A stretch of DNA of 30,575 nt, taken from positions 1 through 30,575 of the forward strand of contig JAYMSP010001590.1 of the NCBI GenBank assembly GCA_036897095.1. The letters are read 5' to 3'. Below the pieces are notes generated by a model. That model was given only the letters and a program-made list of their open reading frames with translations, ran no database searches and was not told the DNA's origin. A program made the translations under genes and the position numbers. Origin of the DNA: Plantago elongata. Its lineage: Eukaryota; Streptophyta; Magnoliopsida; Lamiales; Plantaginaceae. Below, one piece after another: positions 12,080-22,523 of the stretch; the stretch's first letter is position 1; every line of letters begins with the position of its first letter.

Positions 12080-12297
12080 GGTGATCTGGACTTGAGGTCA
12101 ATGGTTTTGCCAAAGAGTGAGCTCAACCAAGCTCTACTCTCTTCTCTTTGTTCTCTGTGAACGAGGAAAGAGTGTACAAGCTGCAAAAGTGACAAGTCAA
12201 ACGAATATTATTACCATGGTTTACTTTTAACAGGACGGGTCGGATATTTCGGGAATAAATTTATAATTTTTTAAACATAGAGCGTTAAACGGTATAA

Positions 12298-12303
12298 CAC
12301 GTG
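12298..12303. promoter_or_regulatory. G-box (CACGTG) upstream of the STK16-like kinase
   Basis: A palindromic CACGTG lies about 220 bp upstream of the kinase start codon. It is a classical bZIP/bHLH binding core in plant promoters. A single six-base match is weak evidence of function. Confidence 0.35.
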
Positions 12304-12553
12304 AGTAACGGACATTATCTTTAGAAGTTTTAAGGCGATTTAAGTTCGAAGGGTTTGGGTAATCCCGATCCATCCCGACCTATACAAAAAAATCCCGATT
12401 GAATCGGGTATTTAAGGATTGAATACCTGTAATAAAAATTTTAAATTTTTTATGTGCATTTGAGATGTGATTGGGATTGAAAATTTAGCACCTGAAATCC
12501 AATAGGATACCCGAAATAAAAATGAAACTTAAATATTATGATTTAGATCTGGA

Positions 12554-12625
12554 TTTTAGCTATTTAGAATATGTATGCCTATAATTTGCTTTTAGCTATT
12601 TAGAATATGTATGCCTATAATTTGC
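12554..12625. repeat. Perfect 36-bp tandem duplication
   Basis: The 36-bp unit beginning TTTTAGCTATTTAGAATATG occurs twice head to tail (12554-12589 and 12590-12625) with no mismatch. The lack of divergence indicates a recent duplication or homogenisation. Confidence 0.93.
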
Positions 12626-12681
12626 TCTCTGCCTTCGTGAGTAAATAGAATTCTCAAGTATACAGGATAATGGAAGATTAA

Positions 12682-12829
12682 GGGGCTGGTTGGCATGGCA
12701 TTTGAATAGTGATTTTGATAAAATTTTGTTTGGAATGTAATTGAAATGGGGTGTTTGAAGTGTATTTTATGTCAAATAACTGTTCATCGAGTCAAATAGG
12801 AACATTTAAATGCCTGATCAATCAGCCCC
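12682..12829. mobile_element. Tourist-like (PIF/Harbinger) MITE
   Basis: A 148-bp element has terminal inverted repeats GGGGCTGGTTGGCATGGCAT and, at the right end, ATGCCTGATCAATCAGCCCC. It is flanked by TAA on both sides (12679-12681 and 12830-12832). A 3-bp TAA duplication and a GGG-start terminus are typical of Tourist elements. The interior has no coding capacity. Confidence 0.8.
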
Positions 12830-12959
12830 TAATGAGCTCTTTTCCATTGAGTTTCGTGGAGGAAACTTCTTTTATCAACTAATTATGCTCATTTTCATTG
12901 TCTCCTTTTATTATATTTTCTTGCATTCCTTCTGATAGTGTCACATAAAATAAAATTTG

Positions 12960-13212
12960 TTAATTTGTTCTCTCTCAATTCTAATTTAAAAGTTCAACTT
13001 TCCATTATAAGTTATTTCAATTTGAAAGTTTCACTTTCTTAGATAAAAAAATATCTCTCTTACTTTTTACATTACCTATTATATTTTATTCACTATTTCT
13101 CTCAATTTATCCAATCACATTCATAATTTATTAACTTCTTTCCTATTTTATCCCTTTTTCTTAAAATATGTATCCGGTCCCGCAAGACTTCCAAACCGGG
13201 ACGGATGGAGTG
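12960..13212. mobile_element. Stowaway-like MITE, right end clear
   Basis: The right end reads CCGGGACGGATGGAGTGTA, the reverse complement of a CTCC(C/A)TCCGTCCC terminus. It is preceded by an AT-rich body with AAGTTCAACTTTCCATT and TTTGAAAGTTTCACTTTC blocks that I recognise from Stowaway-type plant MITEs. The left end near 12960 is degraded and approximate. Confidence 0.55.
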
Positions 13213-14230
13213 TATATTATATTTAAGGAGAAAAGTCAAAATAAATACCCGATGGAATTACCCTATCCCGTCTAATAAATTGCGGGTATTCGAATGTAAG
13301 TACTCGTAAAAGATAGGGTCGTGATTGGGATGAATAAATGCAATCCCAAATTATCAGGTAACTGAGGTTCAATCCCGAATTCGTCCCGAACCCGTCCCGT
13401 GTCAACTCCTAATTTTAAGTTAGATGAACTCGGCTCAAGCACGTTATTACATAGCGAGCGATGTCATAAGAAATGATTGTATAACAACTCTACTCTCTTA
13501 TCCGAATTATTTATCCAGATAATGTACTACCTTTTAATATAATTGAAATCCTTTGTTTTGAGATTTTAAGGTAAGGTTTTAACAAATTCGTTCTCCATTA
13601 AATAATAAACTTTTTTTTAATATCTTCTTATATTTATTTATTAAATTAAAAAATCAACAAGCTTAGATTAGTTGTAAAAAATTTTAAAAAAGTAAATTTA
13701 TATCCATCACTTCATTATTACACACTATGTAGAACAACTATATATACCTATAAAATTATACGTCTATCGCAGAAGATAAACCTAAATTTTAAATAAAACA
13801 ACTTGTCTACTTATCAATTAACAACATTAAAAAATTTAAGGTCTATTCATCAATTCAATCCTTAACCATGAATATTAATCAGATTATCTGACATATAAAT
13901 ATACATCTCTTAAAATTAAATTGCACTATAAATTATATTTGTATATCATATTATTCTATTCATATAAAATCGAGTTATCACTTTAAACGAATGCATATTA
14001 AATTCGTGTGACGAACCTTCTATATATCATTATTCTCGTAACACGGTTGTATATTTGTCAACTTCATTACGCTACTATTGGATGCCACGCGCTCGCACAA
14101 AGAATTTTCACAGTTCCATTTGAAGCCAAGCCTCTCATGTTGATGAATTCAAACTTCATTTCATTTCAGTTTCCTATCGTTTACCAATTCAGTTGACGAA
14201 AAAGACTATAATCCATTTCTTCTTTTATAT
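13213..14230. other. Intergenic region upstream of the SNARE gene
   Basis: From 13240 to 13410 the sequence is rich in CCCG/CGGG motifs (CCCGAATTCGTCCCGAACCC). Similar motifs occur at about 12345-12425 in opposite orientation, on the other side of the MITEs. They may be the two ends of one older repeat. From 13500 to 14000 it is strongly AT-rich, and I see no gene. Confidence 0.4.
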
Positions 14231-14237
14231 TTTGCCT

Positions 14238-14385
14238 CTATATATCGTAGAGTTGTTGAACTGAAACCACTTCAAAGCCCATTCTTTCTTGCGTTTCTCT
14301 CCAAGATTATTCCATTTCGGATCAACTGTAGAAGCGTTACTCTCGAAGCTCTCTCCTTTCGACGATCGTCTTCTTGAAAATCAAG
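14238..14385 (+). promoter_or_regulatory. TATA box and noncoding leader exon of the SNAP33 gene
   Basis: CTATATATCG at 14238-14247 is a good TATA candidate. A CT-rich leader runs from about 14270 to TCAAG at 14385, followed by donor GTATATTT. The matching acceptor is ACTTTTCAG at 15333-15341, giving a 956-nt 5' UTR intron before the remaining leader and ATG at 15441. Such long leader introns are common in plant housekeeping genes and can raise expression. Confidence 0.6.
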
Positions 14386-15440
14386 GTATATTTCGTATTT
14401 CACAGCTTAGACGGGTGACGACTAAGTCTATTAGATATTAAAATTATCGATGTTATTGATCAAAATGTTTATGTGTTCACGATTTTTTCCGTAACATTAA
14501 GAAGGCTTATTTCATTAACAACATATTATACGTTTTGACTTTGTGGGTTTCTTTTTGTTGTTTTAGTTTTGGGTAACTGTTCTTCGTGGCTATGATCATA
14601 TAAACCTGTGATGGAGATACCTTTGTTTGAGGAGATTCTTGGTTTAAATGGAAGTTAATTTCATTTGGGTTGTATATAAATCTTGATTGTGCTTTTGTTC
14701 TGTTTTGGATGCTGTATTGTGTAGTTGCTGCAATAAATAACTTGGGAGTAAGATGGTCTTGTGTGATTCTTGTAAAATTCATGAATTTACTACGTACGAT
14801 AAAATACCATACCGGTCCTCGTATACAATCGTTTGGCACTTACCTAATTTATACGTGGATTTTACTATTATTTAGGAAAATCAAGTGTTCGGTTTTGTTG
14901 CTTTAAGATATTTTGATGGATTTGCTATCATTCTTGGACACCATGCTGTCTATTCCTTTGTTTTTGCTATGAAGAAATGAATAAGATGTTATATTTGGCT
15001 AGAAGGAAGTAAAGCTAACTTAGGATATCATTTTTGAATCTTCTTGTTGCTAAGTTACTGGTGTTGTTGACTTATTTTTGTTGCACACACATTCTTTTCT
15101 GTTTCATTTTAGTCGTCCCAAGTCCCAACCGTGAATTTGGAGACTGTCATTGTTATGATGTTATCCTTTTGTGGGATTTTGTGGATATGTTTTAACAATT
15201 CATGTTTCTTTGTAAAGGGTTTTCCTTCTAGTTGTTAGCATAAACTCTCTTGTTCCTTTTGAGTTATGACTTATGATGATAGCTAATGCTTTATTATGAA
15301 TTGCTGTTCTTATGGTTGCTTCGTTTCTATACACTTTTCAGGACCTTCTAGGAATTTGGTGTAGGATTCTTTTGTTGATCAAAAAGGCAGATCACCTGGG
15401 AAACAAGGCCTAACTTGATTCACATTCATATACTGCAGAA

Positions 15441-16997
15441 ATGTTTGGACACAGAAAGAATCCCCTGAACAGATTCTCGAAACACCATTCGGCTGATACT
15501 GGATCTTTAGGCAATCCACACTCCAATCCTTTTGATTCTCATGATGAGCCAAATAATAAACAAAAAATGAAGCCATCTGGAAGAACAATATCAGATCCTT
15601 CTCTTGTTACCTTAAATTCAAGCTCAAACCCTTGGGATGATGATGAAGAAACTAAAGGAACCGCATCATCTCAAAGCTTTTTTCCTTCAAATGCTAGAAA
15701 CAAATACAAGAACGATTTTCGTGAGTCAGGTGGTTTAGAGAGCCAGACTATGGAGGACTTGGAAGATTACGCTGTGTACAAGGCAGAAGAGACTACTAAG
15801 AGTGTCAATAGTTGCCTCAAGCTCGCTGAAGAAATGAGGGAAGACGCTACCAAAACTTTGGTTACTCTGCATCACCAGGGAGAGCAAATAACTAAGACTC
15901 ACATGACTGCGGCTGACATAGATCATGACCTTAGTAAGGTATGTGTGCTGATCTGGGGCTTGAGTCACTCGACAACCTAAAACATTTTATGAATCGGTTC
16001 ACCTGATCTCTTCGTATTAATCTAGATGTTCTGAAAGCCCTATGCTATAGTTGATGGTTATGACATTAATCCTTGGTCAGTGCTTGATCCCAAGTTATTT
16101 GTTAAATTTCAGGGTGAAAAGCTTTTGGGAAGTCTCGGGGGGATGTTCTCCAAGACATGGAAGCCTCACAAGAATCGCGCAATAGCTGGTCCAGTAATCA
16201 CTAGAGGTAAATGCCATTTCCTCATTATGATTTGATATTCATCTGTTAGATATGGTTGTAAGAATTGCAAGTTTTGATCGAACAATTTGAACTTTCTGGG
16301 CGCGTTCTAAAAATTAATTTTTCCTATAGATGACCCGGTACGTAGTAAGGGAAACCACTTGGACCAGAGAGAAAGGCTTGGATTGAGTTCTGGCTCAAAG
16401 GAACGATCACATACTCGTACACCACCCCCCGAACCCACAAATGCATTACAGAAAGTTGAGGTACGCAGATATTTAAACTTCACCAAAAATCACATTGACT
16501 GAGATGAAGTGCAATTTACTTTGAACTTCAAAAGGTGAACAGTATGAAAATGAGATCTTAATTCTTACATGATACTCAGCTTATTCAACGTTCAAGATGT
16601 TTATATCACCATGTCAATTATTGTGGGAGTATATGTCATGCCGTGTTTGTGTAACTTATGCCGACTATATGGAACTATGACAGGTAGAAAAGGTAAAACA
16701 AGACGATGCCCTTGATGATCTGAGCAATATCTTATTGGATCTGAAGGGCATGGCTGTTGACATGGGATCTGAGTTTGATAGGTATCTCATTCACTACACT
16801 ATTGAGTCATTATCCCATTTTCTAGGTGCAGAATCTACATTTGCACCACAGAATCACTTAGATGATGCTGATTGTGTTACATATGCTCACAATGCAGGCA
16901 GAAAGTAGCTTTGGATGGCTTCCAGGATGACGCGGATGAGCTTGCTATTCGCGTCAACAATGCAAACAGGCGAACCCGCCACTTGTTAGGGAAATAG
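15441..16997 (+). CDS. SNAP33: SNAP25-type Qb+Qc SNARE (SNAP33-like)
   Basis: Exons 15441-15938, 16113-16206, 16330-16460, 16684-16781 and 16898-16997 join in frame to 306 residues plus TAG, close to Arabidopsis SNAP33 (300). Plant SNAP33 pairs with plasma-membrane and cell-plate syntaxins and R-SNAREs to drive vesicle fusion in cytokinesis and defence secretion. The N-terminal 100 residues are polar (MFGHRKNPLNRFSKH, SNPFDS, NPWDDDEE). The Qb helix spans about 104-166, starting MEDLEDYAVYKAEETTKSV and containing HHQGEQI, whose Gln fits the zero layer. A linker follows (GGMFSKTWKPHKNRAIAGPV). The Qc helix covers about 242-306, from DDALDDLSNILLDLKGMAVD to VNNANRRTRHLLGK. No transmembrane segment is present, as expected. 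ATG 15441 is chosen because it gives the family N-terminus MFG. Confidence 0.95.
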
Positions 16998-17592
16998 AGA
17001 ATCTTGCTCCTTGGAGAGCTGCTATCCTCTACTTCTCTACTGTTAATAACACAGTTACACATATCTTGCGAAATCGTTGTACTTTTTGATTTCGTTGTAC
17101 AGGCCATACCGGTTCAAACTTTTTTCTTTCTTTCCATACTTCAACTCATTGAGCTTATTGTAATATTGACACTTCATACTTTCATGTGTTTTAAAAATGA
17201 TGGAACACTTTACACTACAATACATTGCAAATGTTTAGAAAAATACGATACCGGGGGACTCCATTACGCGTTGTATACGCGTTGTATATGTATACCTAGC
17301 AGCTATTACTTCTGTTAATCTAAAGTCTGACACTGTATTGTTAGTTTCACGGTCTGTATCTATCTTTATACAGTTCACATAAACACAGACCATAAAAAGA
17401 AAAGCACCTTTTACCACTTTGCTGGTACAGAAAACACAAGCCTCATTAAATGGAGAGCATTTATTATGATCATGGGTGACTTGTTTGAATTTTAAATACC
17501 CCCATCACAAGCTTTTCCTTTGGTATCATGCTCTTCTTCATGTCCCAGTTTTTCTCTCCACTCTCCTCATTAGAAGAAGGCTAAACCACCAC
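16998..17592. other. SNARE 3' UTR and CLE promoter region
   Basis: The first 100-250 bases probably hold the SNARE 3' UTR. At 17269-17292 ACGCGTTGTAT occurs twice in close succession. A weak TATA-like TTTAAATA lies near 17490, about 100 bp before the CLE start. No other gene is recognised here. Confidence 0.4.
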
Positions 17593-17904
17593 ATGAAGAA
17601 CTCGGCGAATTCGTCGTCCACCTGCTGGATTTCGACTAGCATTATAGTGATTCTCATTGCGGTAGCAGAAGCCGAGTATTCATACACTTCGCTGCATGAA
17701 ACCGCCTTTCCTCCACCAGTTGGGAATTCACTCTCTCTCCGGCCAGGACCTGCTCGCCTTTTGCATCACCGTCCATCCCGGCAACACCAACCGTCAGCAA
17801 TACCGCCTCAACATCGGAAGGACGATGATGATGATGAAATCGACCCAAGATATGGTGTGGAGAAGCGGCTTGTTCCAGGTGGACCAAATCCCCTGCATAA
17901 TTGA
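17593..17904 (+). CDS. CLE peptide hormone precursor
   Basis: A single-exon precursor of 103 residues. The protein ends exactly with the 12-residue CLE motif RLVPGGPNPLHN (92-103) followed by TGA. CLE peptides are secreted ligands of leucine-rich-repeat receptor kinases (CLV1/BAM type) controlling meristem and vascular cell fate. ATG 17593 gives an N-terminus of MKNSANSSSTCWIS followed by a hydrophobic core (TSIIVILIAVAEA), a good signal peptide. An upstream in-frame extension exists but would bury the signal. The middle is variable and proline/histidine-rich. An acidic run KDDDDDEIDPRYGVEK precedes the motif, as in the CLE9/10/13 type. The motif differs from the common RLVPSGPNPLHN only by Gly at position 6. 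Mature Pro4 and Pro7 are the usual hydroxylation sites. Confidence 0.93.
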   Translation: MKNSANSSSTCWISTSIIVILIAVAEAEYSYTSLHETAFPPPVGNSLSLRPGPARLLHHRPSRQHQPSAIPPQHRKDDDDDEIDPRYGVEKRLVPGGPNPLHN

Positions 17905-20340
17905 CAGTGTACTATGCAACAAAAAATGTTCCACTGCTGAATGTAGTAATTCTAATCTTTCTCACCAAGTGTTTCCACTAGATTGTATAAGCTTCTGTTA
18001 GCTCGTGCCAATATTTTGTTTGTTTCAATGTAGAAACTGTGCTTGTGTTTTATATACAGTATTTAGCTTATTCAAAAGCACAGTGACACTTACATTATAA
18101 TCTCATAAAAAGTATTCATCTTACAATTTAAGAGTGATTTGTAGTCAAACAAACTTTCGAAAGGTCAAAATGTATATGGCTCTCTCGTGCAGCGAAGGCC
18201 GAAGAGTATGTCTTACACGTTTATGAAAGCTATCGCAGACACTTCCTGATAGAACAACTTCAAAATTGGCACATATAGGAGATGTGTTATTTACTTGTGA
18301 GTTGTGTGTTTATGAAAGCCAGCGCAAATACTCTCAGATATTTACGACTTCCATTTTTGCCAGCTTCGATTTCACCATAAAGCCGGGAAGGAGCACTGCT
18401 GGAAAGCTATTTTCAGTTGAGTATGTATCAGCAATTCAACATAATTAGTTTAGTACAGTATTAGTTCTTGGAGGATGAATTTATGGTTGGTTAGAGAACA
18501 GAAAAAAGCTGCTCTGGTTGGTTATTGTTGTTGTTTATGTCACCTATGAATGTAAACCAAAGGTAATTTAGTTAAATTTCTCTGCAGCTTTCTGATGTAT
18601 GAAACATTAAATATGCCTAAACATTAAGTACAAGAGACCAACAGTATTTTTCCAGTAACAGACAGAATTTACTCTATCTGCTGCATTGACTCAGTTCTAG
18701 ACAAGAGTCTGAAGTTTTTAGCATTTCTTGTGGGTTTTCACCTTTCACTTGCCATATTAGATGGGTCATTTTCGTTTAACAGGATCCTGGGGATGCTCAC
18801 AGAGCACCCTAAGGTCGAAAAAGGGTCCTTTTCGAACAGCACCTCTTTACATTCACATGCCATAATCCTTTTAGGAACGCAGCAAGGGGCTCTAACAGTA
18901 TGTGGTGCTCGTGCTGATTTAATGAGTTGTACATTGGGTTCGTGTCACAGCACATAAGATGGGATACAAGTGCATCAAAACACTCAAGTTGTCATCGTAA
19001 CACACACATACACAAGTAGAGCTATTCAAACATTGATACTCCATAATACAAGTTTAGCAATTTTAAGACGTTATTCGGACATTCATGAAGTTTGCAGCAA
19101 GCCATAGGAGCAACCAAGGAAGCCAGGACAAGAAATCGGGAAATCCAAGCTATACAACCCCATAATATACAAGACAGAAACTGTGCAATATATTTTGAGT
19201 AACAAATGTTTTGAGGTTCGTACAGAAGTACTAGTATGTATCCGAATATTGAGGCAACTATCACAGACAGTTGATCAACTGTCCTTAAAGATTTCATCTG
19301 TAGCATTCATCGGAAATCAAGTAATGCACTTTATTCGCTTAGTGACCACCAATCACTAAACACGTCTCAAGAAACATGTTCTTCACTTGCACAAGCAGCA
19401 TTTATTCTTGGATATATGGGCACGAATCAAATTATATATGTACATAACTACATATGACATGAAGTGAGCTACTAACTCTGACTCTGTCCTTCACTAAATC
19501 TCCACCTTTATGTTGTTCTCATGAAGTCCTGATTCCTGAAACACAAAGTAATAAAAGGTTCAATTGCAAAGACTGAAGAACAAATCACAGAAATAAACCA
19601 GTTAAGATGAAGTATAAAACTCAAGATTTTAGAGATGCATGCAATTACTGCAGTGGACCGAAAAACAAAGAGAGCAAAAGGTTATTTGAATAGAATTTTT
19701 TTCCCCCAGCTACAGTATTAACATTAATGTATACCAATCTTACTGAAAATCTAGCAGAACAGGCTCATCAATCGTTACTAATAGGCAAACCTACATGTAC
19801 TCCCGCATGTACTCGAATTATAAAGTCGGTATCAGTGTTCAGTCTACACCTGAAATCACACACCGATAGCCGACCAAGCAATAACTTCGGAAATCCAGCA
19901 AATATCCAGAGACTAATCAAAGGAAATAGTGGTGGAGGCTAGAAAACACTCTGACAGGTAAATCAAAGTAAATGGAAGAAATATATTGACTCTACACTCA
20001 CTAAGTAAGACAATTCACATGTCTCAGAAAGGTCTGAAATAGTTAGGAAGTGAAACAATGTAACCCCACATTATTTGAAGGCCCCCCAACCTACATCGCA
20101 TTCTTCTAGTATAGTTTTAACTTTTTCTAGAATGATCGTGATTGCAGTGTAGACGAACCAAACTACTGATCAAAACAAAGAATAATCATTAAAGCTACTG
20201 ATATACGCCTATACCCTAGCAAATTTCTAAAACATGAAGAAAGTCTCCTAATTAGACTTTGAGCCCTCTTCACCTTGAGCCTTCTACGAAAAGTGAGTAC
20301 AACAATAATCGATGTTACTTGAAAACCTGTTTCAGAATTT
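17905..20340. other. Long region without a recognised gene
   Basis: About 2.4 kb between CLE and the tandem repeat. Open frames at 18266-18448, 18730-18957 and 19022-19306 match no family I know. At 18781-18960 the composition becomes less AT-rich after a CAG acceptor-like site, with GATGCTCACAGAGCACC and AGCAAGGGGCTCTAACAG. This could be a noncoding exon. The stretch nearest the LYRM4-like gene may include its 3' UTR, possibly spliced, but no clear boundary is visible. Confidence 0.35.
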
Positions 20341-20381
20341 AAAGATAACTCACCATGGCTAAATATATGGTGACCTTGACA

Positions 20382-20990
20382 ATAGGTACTAATCAAACCA
20401 AAGCGAAATATCCACACATAACTCGTAGAGTCATTGAAATGATAACTCAGCAACGGCCACAAATGAATAAATTTGAAACATTGGCTCTAGCACACACAGT
20501 GTCCTTATCTATAGGTAATAATCAAACCATAACGAAAATGGCCTAATTCCACGCGTAACTTGCCGAAACACTTGAAATAATAACTCACCAATGACCATAA
20601 ATGAATACATTGAAGCATTGACTCTAGCATATGCGGTGTCCTTTTTCTATAGGTAATAATCAAACCAAAATGAAAATGGCCTAATTCCCACTTAACTCAT
20701 AGAATCACTTGAAATAATAACTCACCAACGACCACAAATGAATACATTTGAAACATTGGCTCAAGCTTCTACATTGTCCTTATCTATAGGTAATAGTCAA
20801 ACAAAAAAAGAATGGCCTAATTCCACGCGTAACTCGTAGAAACACTTGAAATACTAACTCACCAACAACCATAAATGAGTACAATGAAACATTGCCTCCA
20901 GCATATACGGTGTGTTATCTATAGGTATTAATCAAGCCAAAAAAATGTGCCCTAATACCATGTGTAAGATGTAGAACCAACTGAAATAAT
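20382..20990. repeat. Tandem repeat, unit about 130-145 bp, about 4.5 copies
   Basis: The anchor ATAGGTA(A/C)T(A)ATCAAACC recurs at about 20382, 20511, 20649, 20786 and 20931, giving periods of 129, 138, 137 and 145 bp. Each unit shows the same order: TAATCAAACCA, ATGGCCTAATTCCAC, ACTTGAAATAATAACTCACC, ACCA(C/T)AAATGA(A/G)TAC, GAAACATTG and a final TATCTATAGG. The units are clearly diverged. They lie 3' of the LYRM4-like gene, perhaps in its transcribed tail or a downstream intergenic array. Confidence 0.9.
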
Positions 20991-21080
20991 AACAGCTTGA
21001 CCGGTACAGTTAACTAAGCCACTGGTACAACCAGTTCAACCAAAAATCCTATTCACAACGAACAATAATGAAAACATTAG

Positions 21081-21188
21081 CGGAGTGTTTGATTTCGAAT
21101 TGAAAACTCAATCCCAGTTGAGTTTTTGTGTGCAAAAACTCAATTTGAAGTGAGTTTTCTCAATTCGAATATGGAACCGAACACTCCG
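21081..21188. mobile_element. Palindromic MITE with CGGAGTGTT ends
   Basis: A 108-bp near-palindrome starts CGGAGTGTTTGATTTCGAAT and ends ATTCGAATATGGAACCGAAC followed by ACTCCG. It has further internal inverted repeats (TGAAAACTCA, GAGTTTTTG and CAAAAACTC). TAG is found directly on both sides, compatible with a 3-bp target duplication as for PIF/Harbinger elements. It lies within 150 bp of the 3' end of the LYRM4-like gene. Confidence 0.7.
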
Positions 21189-21339
21189 TAGATTAGTTTC
21201 CTCAGCTTAGTCATTGCACAACAAGCCCTAAACTACCAAAACCAGTGGAAACTAGAAGCTAAATAATACTATATTAAAAAGGGAAAACGCAATCAAATTA
21301 CGTCGAAAAATCAAAAAAAAAAAGAAAAGAGTGAGTTTA

Positions 21340-21612
21340 TTACGATTGATTGATTTCCATGGTGTTCTTCATGGTGGGAGAGTAGAGAGAGTAGACTATG
21401 GCCTGGCGTTTGGCGACGTTAAGCTGAGAAAAACCGTCGGAAAGGGCGGCGGAGGCGGAGCGAGTGAGGTGGCGATTATGGCGGAAGGAATCGACGGTGC
21501 GGCGTTTGGCGTATTCTCTGACGTTGTAGTCGGTGAACTCACGCGCCGCCCGGAGAAGTGATCGGAACAGAGAGAGTACTTGACCTCGCGTTGGTGGAGC
21601 TGCTGATCCCAT
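21340..21612 (-). CDS. ISD11/LYRM4-like LYR-motif Fe-S assembly factor
   Basis: A single-exon gene of 90 residues plus TAA. The family member ISD11 (LYRM4) binds and stabilises the cysteine desulfurase NFS1 in the mitochondrial matrix, supplying sulfur for Fe-S clusters. Visible signatures are QVLSLFRSLLRAAREF (the LYR region, here LFR, about residues 11-26), DYNVREYAKRRTVDSFR and near the end NVAKRQAIVYSLYSPTMKN. ATG 21612 (MGSAAPPTRG) is preferred over an in-frame upstream ATG at 21645 because family proteins begin only a few residues before the LYR helix. The upstream ATG would add 11 residues. Length and motifs fit an intact gene. A TTTTAGGGTT site (telo-box on the minus strand) lies about 70 bp upstream, common at genes of the translation and mitochondrial machinery. 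Confidence 0.92.
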   Translation of the reverse strand: MGSAAPPTRGQVLSLFRSLLRAAREFTDYNVREYAKRRTVDSFRHNRHLTRSASAALSDGFSQLNVAKRQAIVYSLYSPTMKNTMEINQS

Positions 21613-22238
21613 GTTTCCTTTCGGAGAAGTCACTCCGATTGTCACTCGATTTTATGTGAATCGAATATTTAATTGACATAGTTTTAGGGTTGAGCATTTA
21701 TGTTGAGATCCGAAATGAAATATTACATTTTTACATAATGAAATATTCTTCAATATGGTTCGTTTTAATGAAGTCCACTTTAATTTATTTAAAAATATTA
21801 AAATGTACTCATACCAATACGAGAGTGTACTTATTAAAAATTTATTTCATTCGGATTTAGCTATCACAATATCAATTGTGAATCTGGGAGTACATCATAC
21901 AAGCAAGTTCTGGTATTCTTAAGTTTTGAATTTTTTGCTTTCTATCTGCATTATTCCTCTTGGCAATTAAGTTACTGAATGAGAAAGGTATGGAAAAGCT
22001 TAACTGGCTTCTCTTTTGATCCTGTCAAATGATATTGTTCTGCTTGGATTATATAAGTTATCTAGATACCGGATCGAGTTAGTTCCATTGCTCCTCCTCT
22101 TCACACACTTCTGTCATTTGAGCGGATATATGAATACATGATCCTGGTCCGGTCATATCCAGGTCGAAAACTAAGATGCATCCTATAAGAAGGCAATTTC
22201 CTACAGAAACAGCTTGCAGTTTCTAGATATGGAGCCCC
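21613..22238. other. Promoter of the LYRM4-like gene and AT-rich spacer
   Basis: This contains the telo-box-like TTTTAGGGTT at 21682-21691 and AT-rich DNA. From about 22140 onward the sequence may be a degraded extension of the LRR scrap that follows, but no reading frame is convincing. Confidence 0.35.
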
Positions 22239-22523
22239 TTGATAAACTCTAAGGTGTCATACAATGGCAGTGACAAACTGTCGAGCCAGTTCAAGCTTCC
22301 ATCAAAGTTAGAAAAGCTGATTCGCCTCGAGTGGAGTCAAACTTCAGTTTTCCAGAAGCTAGTGGTTCTCAAATTATGCTGGGGTGCCGTTCAGGACGAA
22401 TTCTGGGATACAGGTGATGATCAGTTCGCAAAACTCAAAAGTTCTAAAGTTAGAGAGCCTGAATATAAGAAGTTGGAATGCTTCACGCGAAAATATGGTA
22501 TTGATTTCTTAGTTTCTACATAG
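22239..22523 (+). pseudogene. Degenerate R1-type LRR fragment
   Basis: The translation shows FKLPSKLEKLIRLEWSQTS, then FQKLVVLKLCWGAVQDEFWD, then FAKLKSSKVREPEYKKLECF. This order matches the LRR blocks of late-blight R1-like NB-LRR proteins (LP..L.KL.L, then LEVLKL with GxxWE and FxxLKxL). The fragment is only about 95 codons, has no NB-ARC domain and ends in a stop. Its strand is opposite to the two other R1-type relics in the window. The match was recognised by pattern and is weaker than for those two. Confidence 0.55.

Noticed and set aside
14507..14839. Minus-strand open frame of 110 codons
   Set aside because: It lies inside the SNARE leader intron, has low-complexity composition and no recognisable domain.
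17004..17318. Plus-strand open frame of 104 codons after the SNARE stop
   Set aside because: It overlaps the expected 3' UTR, is hydrophobic and cysteine-rich by chance composition, and matches no family.
19022..19306. Minus-strand open frame of 94 codons with hydrophobic stretches
   Set aside because: No signal for a family, no splice or promoter support; hydrophobicity follows from T-rich DNA.
21331..21561. Plus-strand glycine-rich open frame of 76 codons
   Set aside because: It is the antisense shadow of the ISD11-like gene; its glycine/valine bias comes from that gene's codons.
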